Positions 1 through 6,878 of a stretch of DNA of 12,840 bases are shown here, in pieces. A program made the translations under genes and the position numbers. The stretch lies in NCBI GenBank assembly GCA_017858295.1, contig JAFMBU010000033.1:1-12840 (forward strand), in the 5' to 3' direction. The stretch comes from Porticoccaceae bacterium. Lineage in GTDB: Bacteria; Pseudomonadota; Gammaproteobacteria; Pseudomonadales; Porticoccaceae. The number at the start of each line of letters is the position of its first letter. Position 1 is the stretch's first letter. The notes below the pieces were generated by a model. That model saw only the letters and a program-made list of their open reading frames with translations. It was not told the origin of the DNA and searched no databases.

Positions 1-1805
1 GATAAATGTGGAAGGTACACCAAGGTCATTTCCTTGGCACTGTTGCTAACCTCAATAACCTTTTGTGTGGTGTCCGAAAAAGTCGTCGCGCCTTCACCAA
101 CAATTAGGAAATTATTAATATTTGAGGACACATTAGTCCAGACACCCAATTGGTTATCGCCAGCTCCAAAGGTGCCCTTTTCACCGCCATTTGGATGAAG
201 TGTGCGGACCTCTAAATTTCCACTGTATGCCTTAAAGTAAATATAAGGTGAGCCATGTACAAAGGTGGCCTCCATAACCTCTGTGTCACCACTTTTCCAC
301 AAAACTGTTACAGAACCGGCACTGTGGTCCTTGGCATAAGCATCTAAATTGGCGTAGTCAGAATTGCCGATGGCTATACCGTCGAATACCTCAGCCGCGT
401 GATCTGGAATAGGATAGTGAAAGTTGTTCTCTCCATCAATTCTGCTTCCAGAGGGAATACCCGCAACGCGAACCCCTTTGTCGGTAACCCGAGCAATAAT
501 CGGATCTGGGGTAATATAGGCGGCGTCAGCTGCATCGCCTACAGTCATTTCACCAAGGAATGACACCGAACCCCACCACTTATGCGTTTGCGTGGGTTTT
601 TCAGCAGCAGGACCAGCCAAATTAGGATACAGCTTAGTCACTATACCCGTTGGAATTCCGCTGCCCTGATTACAACCCTGAATCTGAATTTCGTACTGGT
701 TGGATATGACGCCCGCGTTTTCTACCCAATAACCAAAATCATCCTTACAGCGATGACTGGAGGTGTATAGGGTATCCCCTATAGTGCCAGCACCATAGGA
801 GATGAGACTATACTCTGTGGGCCCTTCAATGCCGCCACCTCCCCCAGTAGGTGGCGTAGCGCCACTGGCAATACCGTTAAAACGGACATTATCAATTTGA
901 TAAACCAGACTAGGCCCGTTGGCAGCCGCAGGGAAAAATACCATTGGCGCAGTGACAGCTGAGAGATTCAATGCACCGCTAGCAGTCAGTGACGACACTG
1001 GAAAATCAATTGTCTGCCAATCGCTACTGGCCACTATGCCTGGAACCTGTAACTCACCAGAATTAGCGCCACCACTTTCAACTTTGAGGAAAAATCCACC
1101 AGCCAAAGCATTGGCGGCATTGACCAACTTAATATCGAAGGAGAGACTTCCTGCGGCATAGTCACTGAGGTCAACAGCAGCTGTGGGTCCCACTACTAGG
1201 CCAGCATGACCGGCATTGGATGTGTAACTGACTTGCAATACATCGCCGCGATCAGCATCAGTAACCACTTTCCAGTCGACGCTATCACAGTTGGTTCCTG
1301 TGCAGTTGGCGTCGGCATCGCTATAACCCAGATTGCCATCAAAAAATGACAGCTGCGCATCGCCACCCCAGATTGCATCGACCACACCATCGTTGAGGAT
1401 AAAGGTGTCGTCAGTGGTGGGCTCTGGCTCGACCTCAACTGCCGTTACTGTAACTGTTCGGGTTGTGCTCTCAGTGTTGCCCGCTGCATCCACTGCGGTA
1501 TAAGTGAGGGTATAAACACCTGCATCTGCTCCAACAGTGCCGCTGATCACTACATCTACTGGGCCATCTACCGCATCCACGGCCGTGGCATTAGCTTCAG
1601 TGTATACCGCGCCCTGCTCAATACTCAGGCTAGCGTCACCATTTAAGGTGATTACTGGCTTGGTGGTATCGGGCTCCGAAGTTCCAGAATCAGGAGTGGC
1701 AGGAGGTGTAACTGGGGCGCTGGAACCTGAACCACCACCGCAAGCCTGCAGGGTCAGGGAAGTTAATAAAATCGCCAGCGATACAAATTTTGTTGAATAG
1801 AGCAC
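1..1805 (-). CDS. Modular surface lipoprotein, probable GH81 endo-beta-1,3-glucanase (laminarinase), 3' end outside window
   Basis: An open frame of 601 codons runs off the left edge. It begins at a GTG (1803-1805) six bases after an AGAGGG Shine-Dalgarno; an in-frame TAA a few codons upstream leaves no other start. Residues 1-22 are a lipoprotein signal peptide ending LQAC, with Cys22 followed by Gly-Gly-Gly and a Pro/Ser/Thr linker. Residues about 48-122 resemble a bacterial Ig-like (DUF5011-type) domain, with DAVDG and YTAVDAAGN motifs. Residues about 133-311 resemble the ExoP-type galactose-binding domain found on marine glucanases (starts with FILNDGVVDAIWGGDAQ, ends with YQIDNVRFNG). 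A Gly linker follows, and from about residue 385 the THKWWGS motif (His408) and the following beta-rich sequence look like the start of a GH81 catalytic domain. GH81 enzymes cleave beta-1,3-glucans such as laminarin. The catalytic acids would lie in the missing part, so activity cannot be judged. The GH81 call is from memory of the family. Confidence 0.72.
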   Translation of the reverse strand, partial: MLYSTKFVSLAILLTSLTLQACGGGSGSSAPVTPPATPDSGTSEPDTTKPVITLNGDASLSIEQGAVYTEANATAVDAVDGPVDVVISGTVGADAGVYTLTYTAVDAAGNTESTTRTVTVTAVEVEPEPTTDDTFILNDGVVDAIWGGDAQLSFFDGNLGYSDADANCTGTNCDSVDWKVVTDADRGDVLQVSYTSNAGHAGLVVGPTAAVDLSDYAAGSLSFDIKLVNAANALAGGFFLKVESGGANSGELQVPGIVASSDWQTIDFPVSSLTASGALNLSAVTAPMVFFPAAANGPSLVYQIDNVRFNGIASGATPPTGGGGGIEGPTEYSLISYGAGTIGDTLYTSSHRCKDDFGYWVENAGVISNQYEIQIQGCNQGSGIPTGIVTKLYPNLAGPAAEKPTQTHKWWGSVSFLGEMTVGDAADAAYITPDPIIARVTDKGVRVAGIPSGSRIDGENNFHYPIPDHAAEVFDGIAIGNSDYANLDAYAKDHSAGSVTVLWKSGDTEVMEATFVHGSPYIYFKAYSGNLEVRTLHPNGGEKGTFGAGDNQLGVWTNVSSNINNFLIVGEGATTFSDTTQKVIEVSNSAKEMTLVYLPHL

Positions 1806-1815
1806 GTAAAACCCT

Positions 1816-1843
1816 CTTAATTATTAAGTTACTTTTTCAGTAA
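1816..1843. repeat. Two adjacent dyads in the glucanase 5' leader
   Basis: CTTAAT-T-ATTAAG (1816-1828) is a perfect palindrome. It abuts TTACT/AGTAA (1829-1833 and 1839-1843, five-base loop). Both sit 11-38 bases upstream of the GTG start of the glucanase gene. The first partly overlaps the position of its Shine-Dalgarno. They could be a regulator site or weak mRNA structure; AT-rich palindromes this short also arise by chance. Confidence 0.3.
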
Positions 1844-2085
1844 TCTTTTAGGAAAGTACGTAGTCTGACAGAGTAGAACTACTTAGCGGTTCATCTTGCG
1901 ATAACGAAGACGTTTTTTGCGACGATAAGGGCTGAACGACTTGCAGAAAGAGAGAGAGAGAGTGAAGGCGAAGCGGTAAGAAAAATAATAGGCTGAATAA
2001 GCCACTAATAAATCACAAGCGGAAGCCGAAAGCTCCACTCCAAAACCAGTTAAAAAGCTAGTTGAAGAACCAATTAAAGAGCAGT

Positions 2086-2115
2086 AAAAAGGCCCCGATT
2101 AAGGGACCTTTTTTT
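2086..2115 (-). terminator. Rho-independent terminator after the TonB receptor gene, usable from both strands
   Basis: AAAAAGGCCCC (2086-2096) pairs with GGGACCTTTTT (2103-2113) around a six-base loop, with a single C/A mismatch. Read on the minus strand the hairpin starts 33 bases past the receptor stop codon and ends in a T tract. Read on the plus strand it ends in seven T residues. It should separate receptor transcription from the glucanase gene. Confidence 0.8.
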
Positions 2116-2148
2116 AGGTTGATAGTTTTTATTGATTAGACGGGCGTT

Positions 2149-4836
2149 TTAAAAGCTCCACTTCACATCAAGTGCCACCATCGTGCCCGGCTGCTCTTCA
2201 TGAGTGACCACCGCATTTTGGGTAATCTCAATTTTTTCATCGAGCAGGTTTTTAAGCTTAAACTTCACCGTAAACTGTTCTGTAGGATAGAAAAAATAGG
2301 TCGCATCCAAAGAGTTAAACGGCTGTTCATAGGCATCCGGTGAGCCGTTACGTCCGGCAAAATACAGTCGCTCACCAAAGACGTTATAGATCAACATGGC
2401 ACTGTGCTTGCCATCTTCTGAGTCATAACCCAATTGCATGTTAACCGCATAATCAGACGCTCCAGCCATGGGTCGAGTCGCATTAGTCGGCGCATCGGCA
2501 AATTCCCCAGCGGTGAGCTCGGAGTCGAGCAGGGTCATATTGCCGGCGACAAAGAAGGATTCAAAACGACTACCGACAAAGCCCAAACCTTTCAAGCCCT
2601 CAAGTTCTAGACCATAGACAGTAGAACTTTCAGCATTGACAATTTCTGTGGCTAACGCCTCTTCAAAGGCTGCTGCCTCAAAGAATTCAATCGGATCTTG
2701 AATATCTTTATAGAACAGCGACGCGGTAAAGTTGTCCCCATTGGAGAAGAACCATTCAGCGCGCAGATCATAGTTGGTGACTGTGGCTGGAGTCACATTG
2801 GCATTACCACTGACGCGCGCGCCGGTGATCGGGTCGAGATAACTTGAGGGGGTAATCTCACGCAGATCTGGACGCACCAGAGTTTCACTATAGCCAAAGC
2901 GCAACTGGAAATCTTCAGCCCAGAAATCGGGTTTGATGTAAGTTACAGAGACAGAGGGATAAAAATCATCTTCTTTAAACACGGAATTCAATAGCGAGGT
3001 TTCGCTACAGCTTATCTGACAACCTTCAAATTTCAGAGGATTCCAGGGAATACCCACTTGATTGTAGTCTTCCCAACGGGCTCCAAGTATCAATCTCCAG
3101 GTCTCATCGTAGAGCAGGTCAATGGTGCCGTAGGCAGAGGTATTAGTCAGGGCTGCCAGGTAGCTTTCACCATTGCTGCCGATCACTGCAACATTAAAAC
3201 CGTTGCCTGCATCAATAATATTGGCATCACTGAAAATCTCCGAGACGGTACCGATTGCGCTCTGGGCAACAGCGGTGTCATCTGTGCCCAAGCCAAACTG
3301 TAACTGCTCGTAGCTGCGGGTTTTCTGTGAATAGCGATAGCCGCCAGTTAAAGTTACATCGCCAAATGACATCATCAGTGGCAACTTGACGTCATAGCCA
3401 TAGCTCTCGACATCATCATTGAGATCGGTAAAACGAAAGTCAGCTGCCGAGGCTGAGGCCTGGAGGTTCTGTGCACTCACCTCTGCACTAGTTGAATCAA
3501 CGGCGGTTTTGAACAAAATATTGGTTTGATTTGGAATATCTGTGCGCGATGTTGCGTCAGAATAGAACCAATCGAAGGTCAATTCATCCAGCCACTCAAA
3601 ATTATCGAAGCCGATCAGATCTCGAGTAATACCGCCAAAGCGATGAAAACCGCGGATTTGATTAACGCTCAGATTGCGCTCTTCAAAGCGCGTTTTGTAC
3701 TGACGAAAACCCTGGCCATCGCTGAGAGGAAAGCTGGAAGTGTGGCTGTCGGTAATCGAGGCTTTATCATCGGTATTACGCAAAAAGATACTGGTGGTCT
3801 CGATGCGGTGGTCGTCATACCAGCGCCAGCCGAAGTTTGCATTACCTGTCATATTAACGCTGTAAGTCGACTCTTTTTTGGCGGCAAAAATATCTTCTGG
3901 ATCACCAAATGAGCGATCGATTGAATCTTTATTGGCCCACTCACTGCCGTAGACTCCACCGAGCATAAAGCCCAGCTCCATACCGTTATCTAAATAAAAA
4001 TTGTTACCAATGTTGCTTTCGATGCTGCCATTTATGTCGTCAGCCTGCTCGCTGATATCGACATTGCGATTTAGGTGCAGTGCTAGGTTTCGATTGATCG
4101 CTTCAGCATCGGCTAGGGTTTTGGTGCCGTCACCGAGATTGATACGGTTGAGTATATTAATCGCGCCCAGTGAGCCGCCATACATATTGACCGCGGACAT
4201 AAGCTCGCTCGAGAGACTGCGCGTGCCATCGTCTGTTCCCAAGCTGTCATCGCTACCGCCACTGTAAGAGAGCACATCGCCCTGGGTATCGATATTTTGT
4301 TTGGAGCCCACTTCTACGGTGAACATAAACTGGTCTGGGATACTGCGTGTACGTATATCAATTAGGCCGCCGCTAAAAGCTGCTGGCATTTCTGCGGAGT
4401 AACTTTTTTTCACGGCGATGGATTTCAAAATTGATGTTGGAAAAATATCCAGAGGAATCACATTTCGAGTCAAGTCCGGTGATGGGATCACCGCGCCATT
4501 TAACAATGAGTTGGAGTAGCGTTCACCCAGCCCACGAATAAACACGAACTTGTCGTCCACCAGGGTGACACCAGGTACTCGTCGCAGGGCCGATGCCACA
4601 GTGGAGTCACCAATACGGCCAATGGTTTCGGCATCAATAATGTCGGCGACCACAGCACTTTCCAGACGTTCGACGATAACATCATCGGCGGCGCTTTTTA
4701 GTTTTGCAAAGACGACTACTTCTTCGAGCACTGGTTCATCGGCAATACTTTTCATTTGTGCGAATACAGATCCGCTCATGCCCAATAGGCTGAGGGCGAT
4801 GATCTGTGCGCTGAGTAATTTAATTTTATATATCAT
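2149..4836 (-). CDS. TonB-dependent outer-membrane receptor
   Basis: This is an 895-residue outer-membrane active transporter, energised by TonB/ExbBD, that brings in a ligand too large or scarce for porins. The chosen ATG (4834-4836) starts a good signal peptide (IIALSLLGMSGSVFA, cleaved near residue 26) and has an AGG seven bases upstream. An in-frame ATG at 4869 would add 11 residues but has no Shine-Dalgarno. A TonB-box-like EEVVVFA (residues 38-44) is followed by the plug domain (about 50-165), with RRVPGVTLVDD, FIRGLGERYSN and FSGGLIDIRTR. The rest is a beta barrel that ends, as expected, in aromatic Phe (DVKWSF). The ligand cannot be read from the sequence. The gene lies downstream of a lipoprotein gene whose promoter carries PhoB repeats, with a hairpin between them, so phosphate starvation probably controls it by read-through. 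This suggests a phosphorus-containing ligand, which is inference. Confidence 0.93.
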   Translation of the reverse strand: MIYKIKLLSAQIIALSLLGMSGSVFAQMKSIADEPVLEEVVVFAKLKSAADDVIVERLESAVVADIIDAETIGRIGDSTVASALRRVPGVTLVDDKFVFIRGLGERYSNSLLNGAVIPSPDLTRNVIPLDIFPTSILKSIAVKKSYSAEMPAAFSGGLIDIRTRSIPDQFMFTVEVGSKQNIDTQGDVLSYSGGSDDSLGTDDGTRSLSSELMSAVNMYGGSLGAINILNRINLGDGTKTLADAEAINRNLALHLNRNVDISEQADDINGSIESNIGNNFYLDNGMELGFMLGGVYGSEWANKDSIDRSFGDPEDIFAAKKESTYSVNMTGNANFGWRWYDDHRIETTSIFLRNTDDKASITDSHTSSFPLSDGQGFRQYKTRFEERNLSVNQIRGFHRFGGITRDLIGFDNFEWLDELTFDWFYSDATSRTDIPNQTNILFKTAVDSTSAEVSAQNLQASASAADFRFTDLNDDVESYGYDVKLPLMMSFGDVTLTGGYRYSQKTRSYEQLQFGLGTDDTAVAQSAIGTVSEIFSDANIIDAGNGFNVAVIGSNGESYLAALTNTSAYGTIDLLYDETWRLILGARWEDYNQVGIPWNPLKFEGCQISCSETSLLNSVFKEDDFYPSVSVTYIKPDFWAEDFQLRFGYSETLVRPDLREITPSSYLDPITGARVSGNANVTPATVTNYDLRAEWFFSNGDNFTASLFYKDIQDPIEFFEAAAFEEALATEIVNAESSTVYGLELEGLKGLGFVGSRFESFFVAGNMTLLDSELTAGEFADAPTNATRPMAGASDYAVNMQLGYDSEDGKHSAMLIYNVFGERLYFAGRNGSPDAYEQPFNSLDATYFFYPTEQFTVKFKLKNLLDEKIEITQNAVVTHEEQPGTMVALDVKWSF

Positions 4837-4880
4837 ATCTGGACCTATAGCATGTGCCATTGAGGGCATTGGGATTGAAC

Positions 4881-4898
4881 GCTTTTGGTATTAAAAGC
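4881..4898. repeat. Small dyad upstream of the TonB receptor gene
   Basis: GCTTTT (4881-4886) and AAAAGC (4893-4898) form a six-base inverted repeat around GGTATT, about 45-60 bases upstream of the receptor ATG. On the minus strand it contains a TTTAAT that could be a -10, but no matching -35 or Pho box is visible. It could be a regulator site or a chance palindrome. Confidence 0.25.
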
Positions 4899-4925
4899 AT
4901 CTGAACTTGAAGCTAGCTAAAGTTG

Positions 4926-4953
4926 AAAAGGGCACCGCATCGCGGCACCCTTT
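4926..4953 (-). terminator. Intercistronic hairpin between lipoprotein and TonB receptor genes
   Basis: AAAGGGCACCGC (4927-4938) and GCGGCACCCTTT (4942-4953) form a 12-pair stem on the minus-strand RNA, counting two G-U wobbles, with a three-base loop and a short T run after it. It starts 29 bases past the lipoprotein stop codon. It probably terminates a share of transcripts or protects the lipoprotein mRNA 3' end, so that the lipoprotein is made in excess of the receptor. The T run is short, so leaky termination is likely. Confidence 0.7.
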
Positions 4954-4981
4954 GTCATACAACTCGATCATTCTTCAGGTC

Positions 4982-6625
4982 TTACTCGAACCATAATGGT
5001 TGAGCGCGGCTGCCTTCATGCAAGCCATAAGTCCAGCCAACAGTCCAGTCGTTGTCAGCTGAAACTGCGCCGATAATGGATGAATCAACAGGTGTCGGAA
5101 TGGTCTCTGTACCCACAACCATGTCGGCTACAGGAACTGAGTAGAAGCCATTGAGAATAACCAGATCAGCATTGCTAGTGGCAGTTGGATCGTCGCCAGA
5201 TTCAGCTGTTTGGTAGAGCAGGTTGCCAGAGGCGGTTAACCAGTCAGCCGTCGAAGTGCCATTAGGCAGACTATTGCCTTTGGTCAGATCCTGACAGGCA
5301 AGAATTGAAGAGGCGACGACTAGATCTCCATCCTGTGCTGCTTGCTGGCCTTCATTGTCGAGGCGGAAGCACCAGTTGTGGTCTGTATCGCCGAGCAATT
5401 CGTCAGCGCCGTAGGAGGCAGTCACAATCGCGTTTTGAATGGTTGGGAAATGGGCTTCACGAATACGCAGACCCTGGCCTTCTTCGTGGGTACCTGTTTG
5501 GTTAGCAGAGATAATGCAGGTGAGATTTTTGATGGTTGCCTGAGAGTTCAAACCACGAGCGATAAAGTCATCGATAGTTGCTTGATCTTTGCTTGAGTAG
5601 CTACCGATGCCATCAGATTCAACACAGCGGTTGCCATCGGTCGCCGACTGAATAACCAAGGCATTGGTGATGGTTCCACGATAGCCTTCGTCTATGTCTA
5701 TTGCATCATCACGCACATACATAGCAACGTAGTTAGTGATATCAACCGCACCACCAAAGAACTCAATGCCGTCATCGTAGACACTGTAGACCTCAAGGTT
5801 TTCAATCAGCGTGCCGTTGCCGACCGCATTAAACGCAATGCCGTTGAGCTCGTTGCCTGGCGCCACTTCCGCACCGGTGTGCTTGACGATCAGATACTTT
5901 AAGACACCAGAGTTATCGGCATTGTTGTCGCCGCCATAGTGGCTCTCGCCGACGTCTGCTTTACCTTCAGATGCAACATGACAGTCGCTTGTGGCAACAG
6001 CTGGATAAGTACCAGTGTAAGCACATTTATTGGTCACACCGAAGCCGTTGATGACCAGACCGCCCCACTCGCCAACATCTTCCGCGCCTACAGTACCGAA
6101 CACTGCATCAGTCTGCGAGGTAAGGGTAATTGGGGCTGTGGCAGTTCCGTTAGCGCGCATCTGTGAGCCGCGATTGACCACCATAAAGTCGTCAGCACTG
6201 CGGAAGGCTAAGGTTGTGCCAGCGGCAATAGTTAAGACTGGGCCATCGCCACCTTCAGACAGTCCAGCAGTTGCAAGATCAGCATCTGATGAGTAGTTTT
6301 GCCCTACAACCAGACTACCTTCAAATACGTGTACGCCTGTGCCAATGTTAGGTACGGCTAAGTCAAAAGTCAGTGGATTATCAATATCCACAAAACCCTT
6401 TGAGTAGATGCAGTTGGTGCCGTCGAATGATCCCTGAGAGACGGTGCCGGCCAGAGTGTATGACGCACAGCTAACATCTGTGTTGGTGTTGCCTTCGTTG
6501 GTAACATTGGTGACTGTGTCGCCAATGGATGTAGAGTTAGCCGGGGCGATATTGATATCACCACCGCCACAACCAGTGAGAGCGAATGCAACCGCACTGG
6601 AAAGAATTAGTTTGTTTATAGACAT
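4982..6625 (-). CDS. Surface/outer-membrane lipoprotein, predicted beta-helix, partner of TonB receptor
   Basis: This 547-residue protein starts with a lipoprotein signal peptide (MSINKLILSSAVAFALTGC, lipobox LTGC, Cys19) followed by Gly-Gly-Gly-Asp and an Asn/Thr-rich linker to about residue 50. The body looks like a right-handed beta-helix. It has a GPVLTIAAGTTLAF rung, then EWGGLVINGFG, NSGVLKYLIVKHTG, NGTLIENLEVYSVYDDGIEFFGG and DDAIDIDEGYRGTITNALVI. I recognise this pattern from a family of lipoproteins often found beside TonB receptors in Bacteroidota and marine Proteobacteria, with no established function. The several paired Asp residues could bind metal. ATG 6623-6625 follows GGGAG by six bases. 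The gene follows a four-repeat PhoB array and precedes the TonB receptor gene, so a role as a surface ligand-capturing partner, analogous to SusD, is plausible but inferred. Confidence 0.8.
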   Translation of the reverse strand: MSINKLILSSAVAFALTGCGGGDINIAPANSTSIGDTVTNVTNEGNTNTDVSCASYTLAGTVSQGSFDGTNCIYSKGFVDIDNPLTFDLAVPNIGTGVHVFEGSLVVGQNYSSDADLATAGLSEGGDGPVLTIAAGTTLAFRSADDFMVVNRGSQMRANGTATAPITLTSQTDAVFGTVGAEDVGEWGGLVINGFGVTNKCAYTGTYPAVATSDCHVASEGKADVGESHYGGDNNADNSGVLKYLIVKHTGAEVAPGNELNGIAFNAVGNGTLIENLEVYSVYDDGIEFFGGAVDITNYVAMYVRDDAIDIDEGYRGTITNALVIQSATDGNRCVESDGIGSYSSKDQATIDDFIARGLNSQATIKNLTCIISANQTGTHEEGQGLRIREAHFPTIQNAIVTASYGADELLGDTDHNWCFRLDNEGQQAAQDGDLVVASSILACQDLTKGNSLPNGTSTADWLTASGNLLYQTAESGDDPTATSNADLVILNGFYSVPVADMVVGTETIPTPVDSSIIGAVSADNDWTVGWTYGLHEGSRAQPLWFE

Positions 6626-6631
6626 TGGAAA

Positions 6632-6668
6632 CTCCCGATAAATTTTGTATTAAGATTTAGATCGGGAG
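6632..6668 (-). promoter_or_regulatory. Inverted repeat enclosing the lipoprotein Shine-Dalgarno
   Basis: CTCCCGAT (6632-6639) and ATCGGGAG (6661-6668) are perfect eight-base inverted repeats 21 bases apart. In minus-strand mRNA the second arm contains the GGGAG ribosome binding site of the lipoprotein gene. An inner TAAAT/ATTTA pairing could extend the stem. If both arms are transcribed, the hairpin would hide the ribosome binding site. If transcription starts near 6663-6666, as a possible -10 at 6672-6677 implies, the dyad is more likely a DNA operator. Confidence 0.55.
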
Positions 6669-6671
6669 AGA

Positions 6672-6677
6672 ATTTAA
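6672..6677 (-). promoter_or_regulatory. Candidate -10 element of lipoprotein/TonB receptor promoter
   Basis: TTAAAT on the minus strand lies nine bases downstream of the last PhoB half-site. PhoB-activated promoters usually place the -10 at about this distance, with the Pho box replacing the -35 hexamer. It matches TATAAT at only four of six positions, so this is a position-based guess. Confidence 0.4.
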
Positions 6678-6686
6678 CAGTGCTTG

Positions 6687-6726
6687 ATGACGGTTAAATG
6701 AAAATTAAATGACACTTCAATGACAA
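6687..6726 (-). promoter_or_regulatory. PhoB box array (four 11-base-phased half-sites) upstream of lipoprotein gene
   Basis: Read on the minus strand, four 7-mers recur exactly every 11 bases: TTGTCAT (6726-6720), GTGTCAT (6715-6709), TTTTCAT (6704-6698) and CCGTCAT (6693-6687). The 4-base spacers are AT-rich (TGAA, TTAA, TTAA). The PhoB consensus is CTGTCAT repeated with a 4-base spacer. Two units are near-perfect and two are weaker. The array is about 60 bases upstream of the lipoprotein ATG. Confidence 0.87.
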
Positions 6727-6811
6727 TGGATTATTTTCCTAGATCAAGAATCTGGATTAACAATCTGGATGAAGAGCCTAAAAATCTTAGAAAAGTGATT
6801 AAAAAATTAGT

Positions 6812-6846
6812 AAAAAAACAATCAAGCGGAAGTGGATACTTCCGCT
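6812..6846 (-). terminator. Rho-independent terminator after phoU
   Basis: AGCGGAAGT (6825-6833) and ACTTCCGCT (6838-6846) form a perfect nine-pair stem with a GGAT loop. On the minus strand it is followed, after six bases, by seven T residues (6818-6812). It begins 33 bases past the phoU stop codon. It should end the pst-phoU transcript before the PhoB array of the lipoprotein gene, so the lipoprotein/receptor unit needs its own promoter. Confidence 0.85.
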
Positions 6847-6878
6847 ATATGATTATTTGAAAAGAGAAGTAGAGCGCC

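Larger units (their letters stand above)
1806..2148. other. Intergenic region without a convincing gene
   Basis: This 343-base gap lies between the 3' end of the TonB receptor gene and the start of the glucanase gene, both on the minus strand. It contains a terminator hairpin at 2086-2115. It also has an AG dinucleotide tract around 1949-1962 in a purine-rich stretch (plus strand), and two adjacent small dyads just upstream of the glucanase start (1816-1828 and 1829-1843). A minus-strand frame (1883-2038, GTG start) would encode about 51 residues with an Arg/Lys-rich end, but has no ribosome binding site. The glucanase promoter presumably lies here, but I could not assign clear -35 and -10 hexamers. 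Confidence 0.6.

Noticed and set aside
1865..1871. Single CTGTCAG on the minus strand upstream of the glucanase gene, like a PhoB half-site
   Set aside because: No second unit occurs 11 bases to either side, so a lone 7-mer is likely chance.
3526..3912. Plus-strand open frame of 128 codons inside the TonB receptor gene
   Set aside because: It is antisense to a well-supported gene, with no ribosome binding site or recognisable protein features. The same applies to the other plus-strand frames inside 1-12338.
4837..4869. Upstream ATG at 4869 for the TonB receptor
   Set aside because: It has no ribosome binding site and puts 11 residues, including acidic and non-signal sequence, before a clean signal peptide. 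The downstream ATG has an AGG at suitable spacing.
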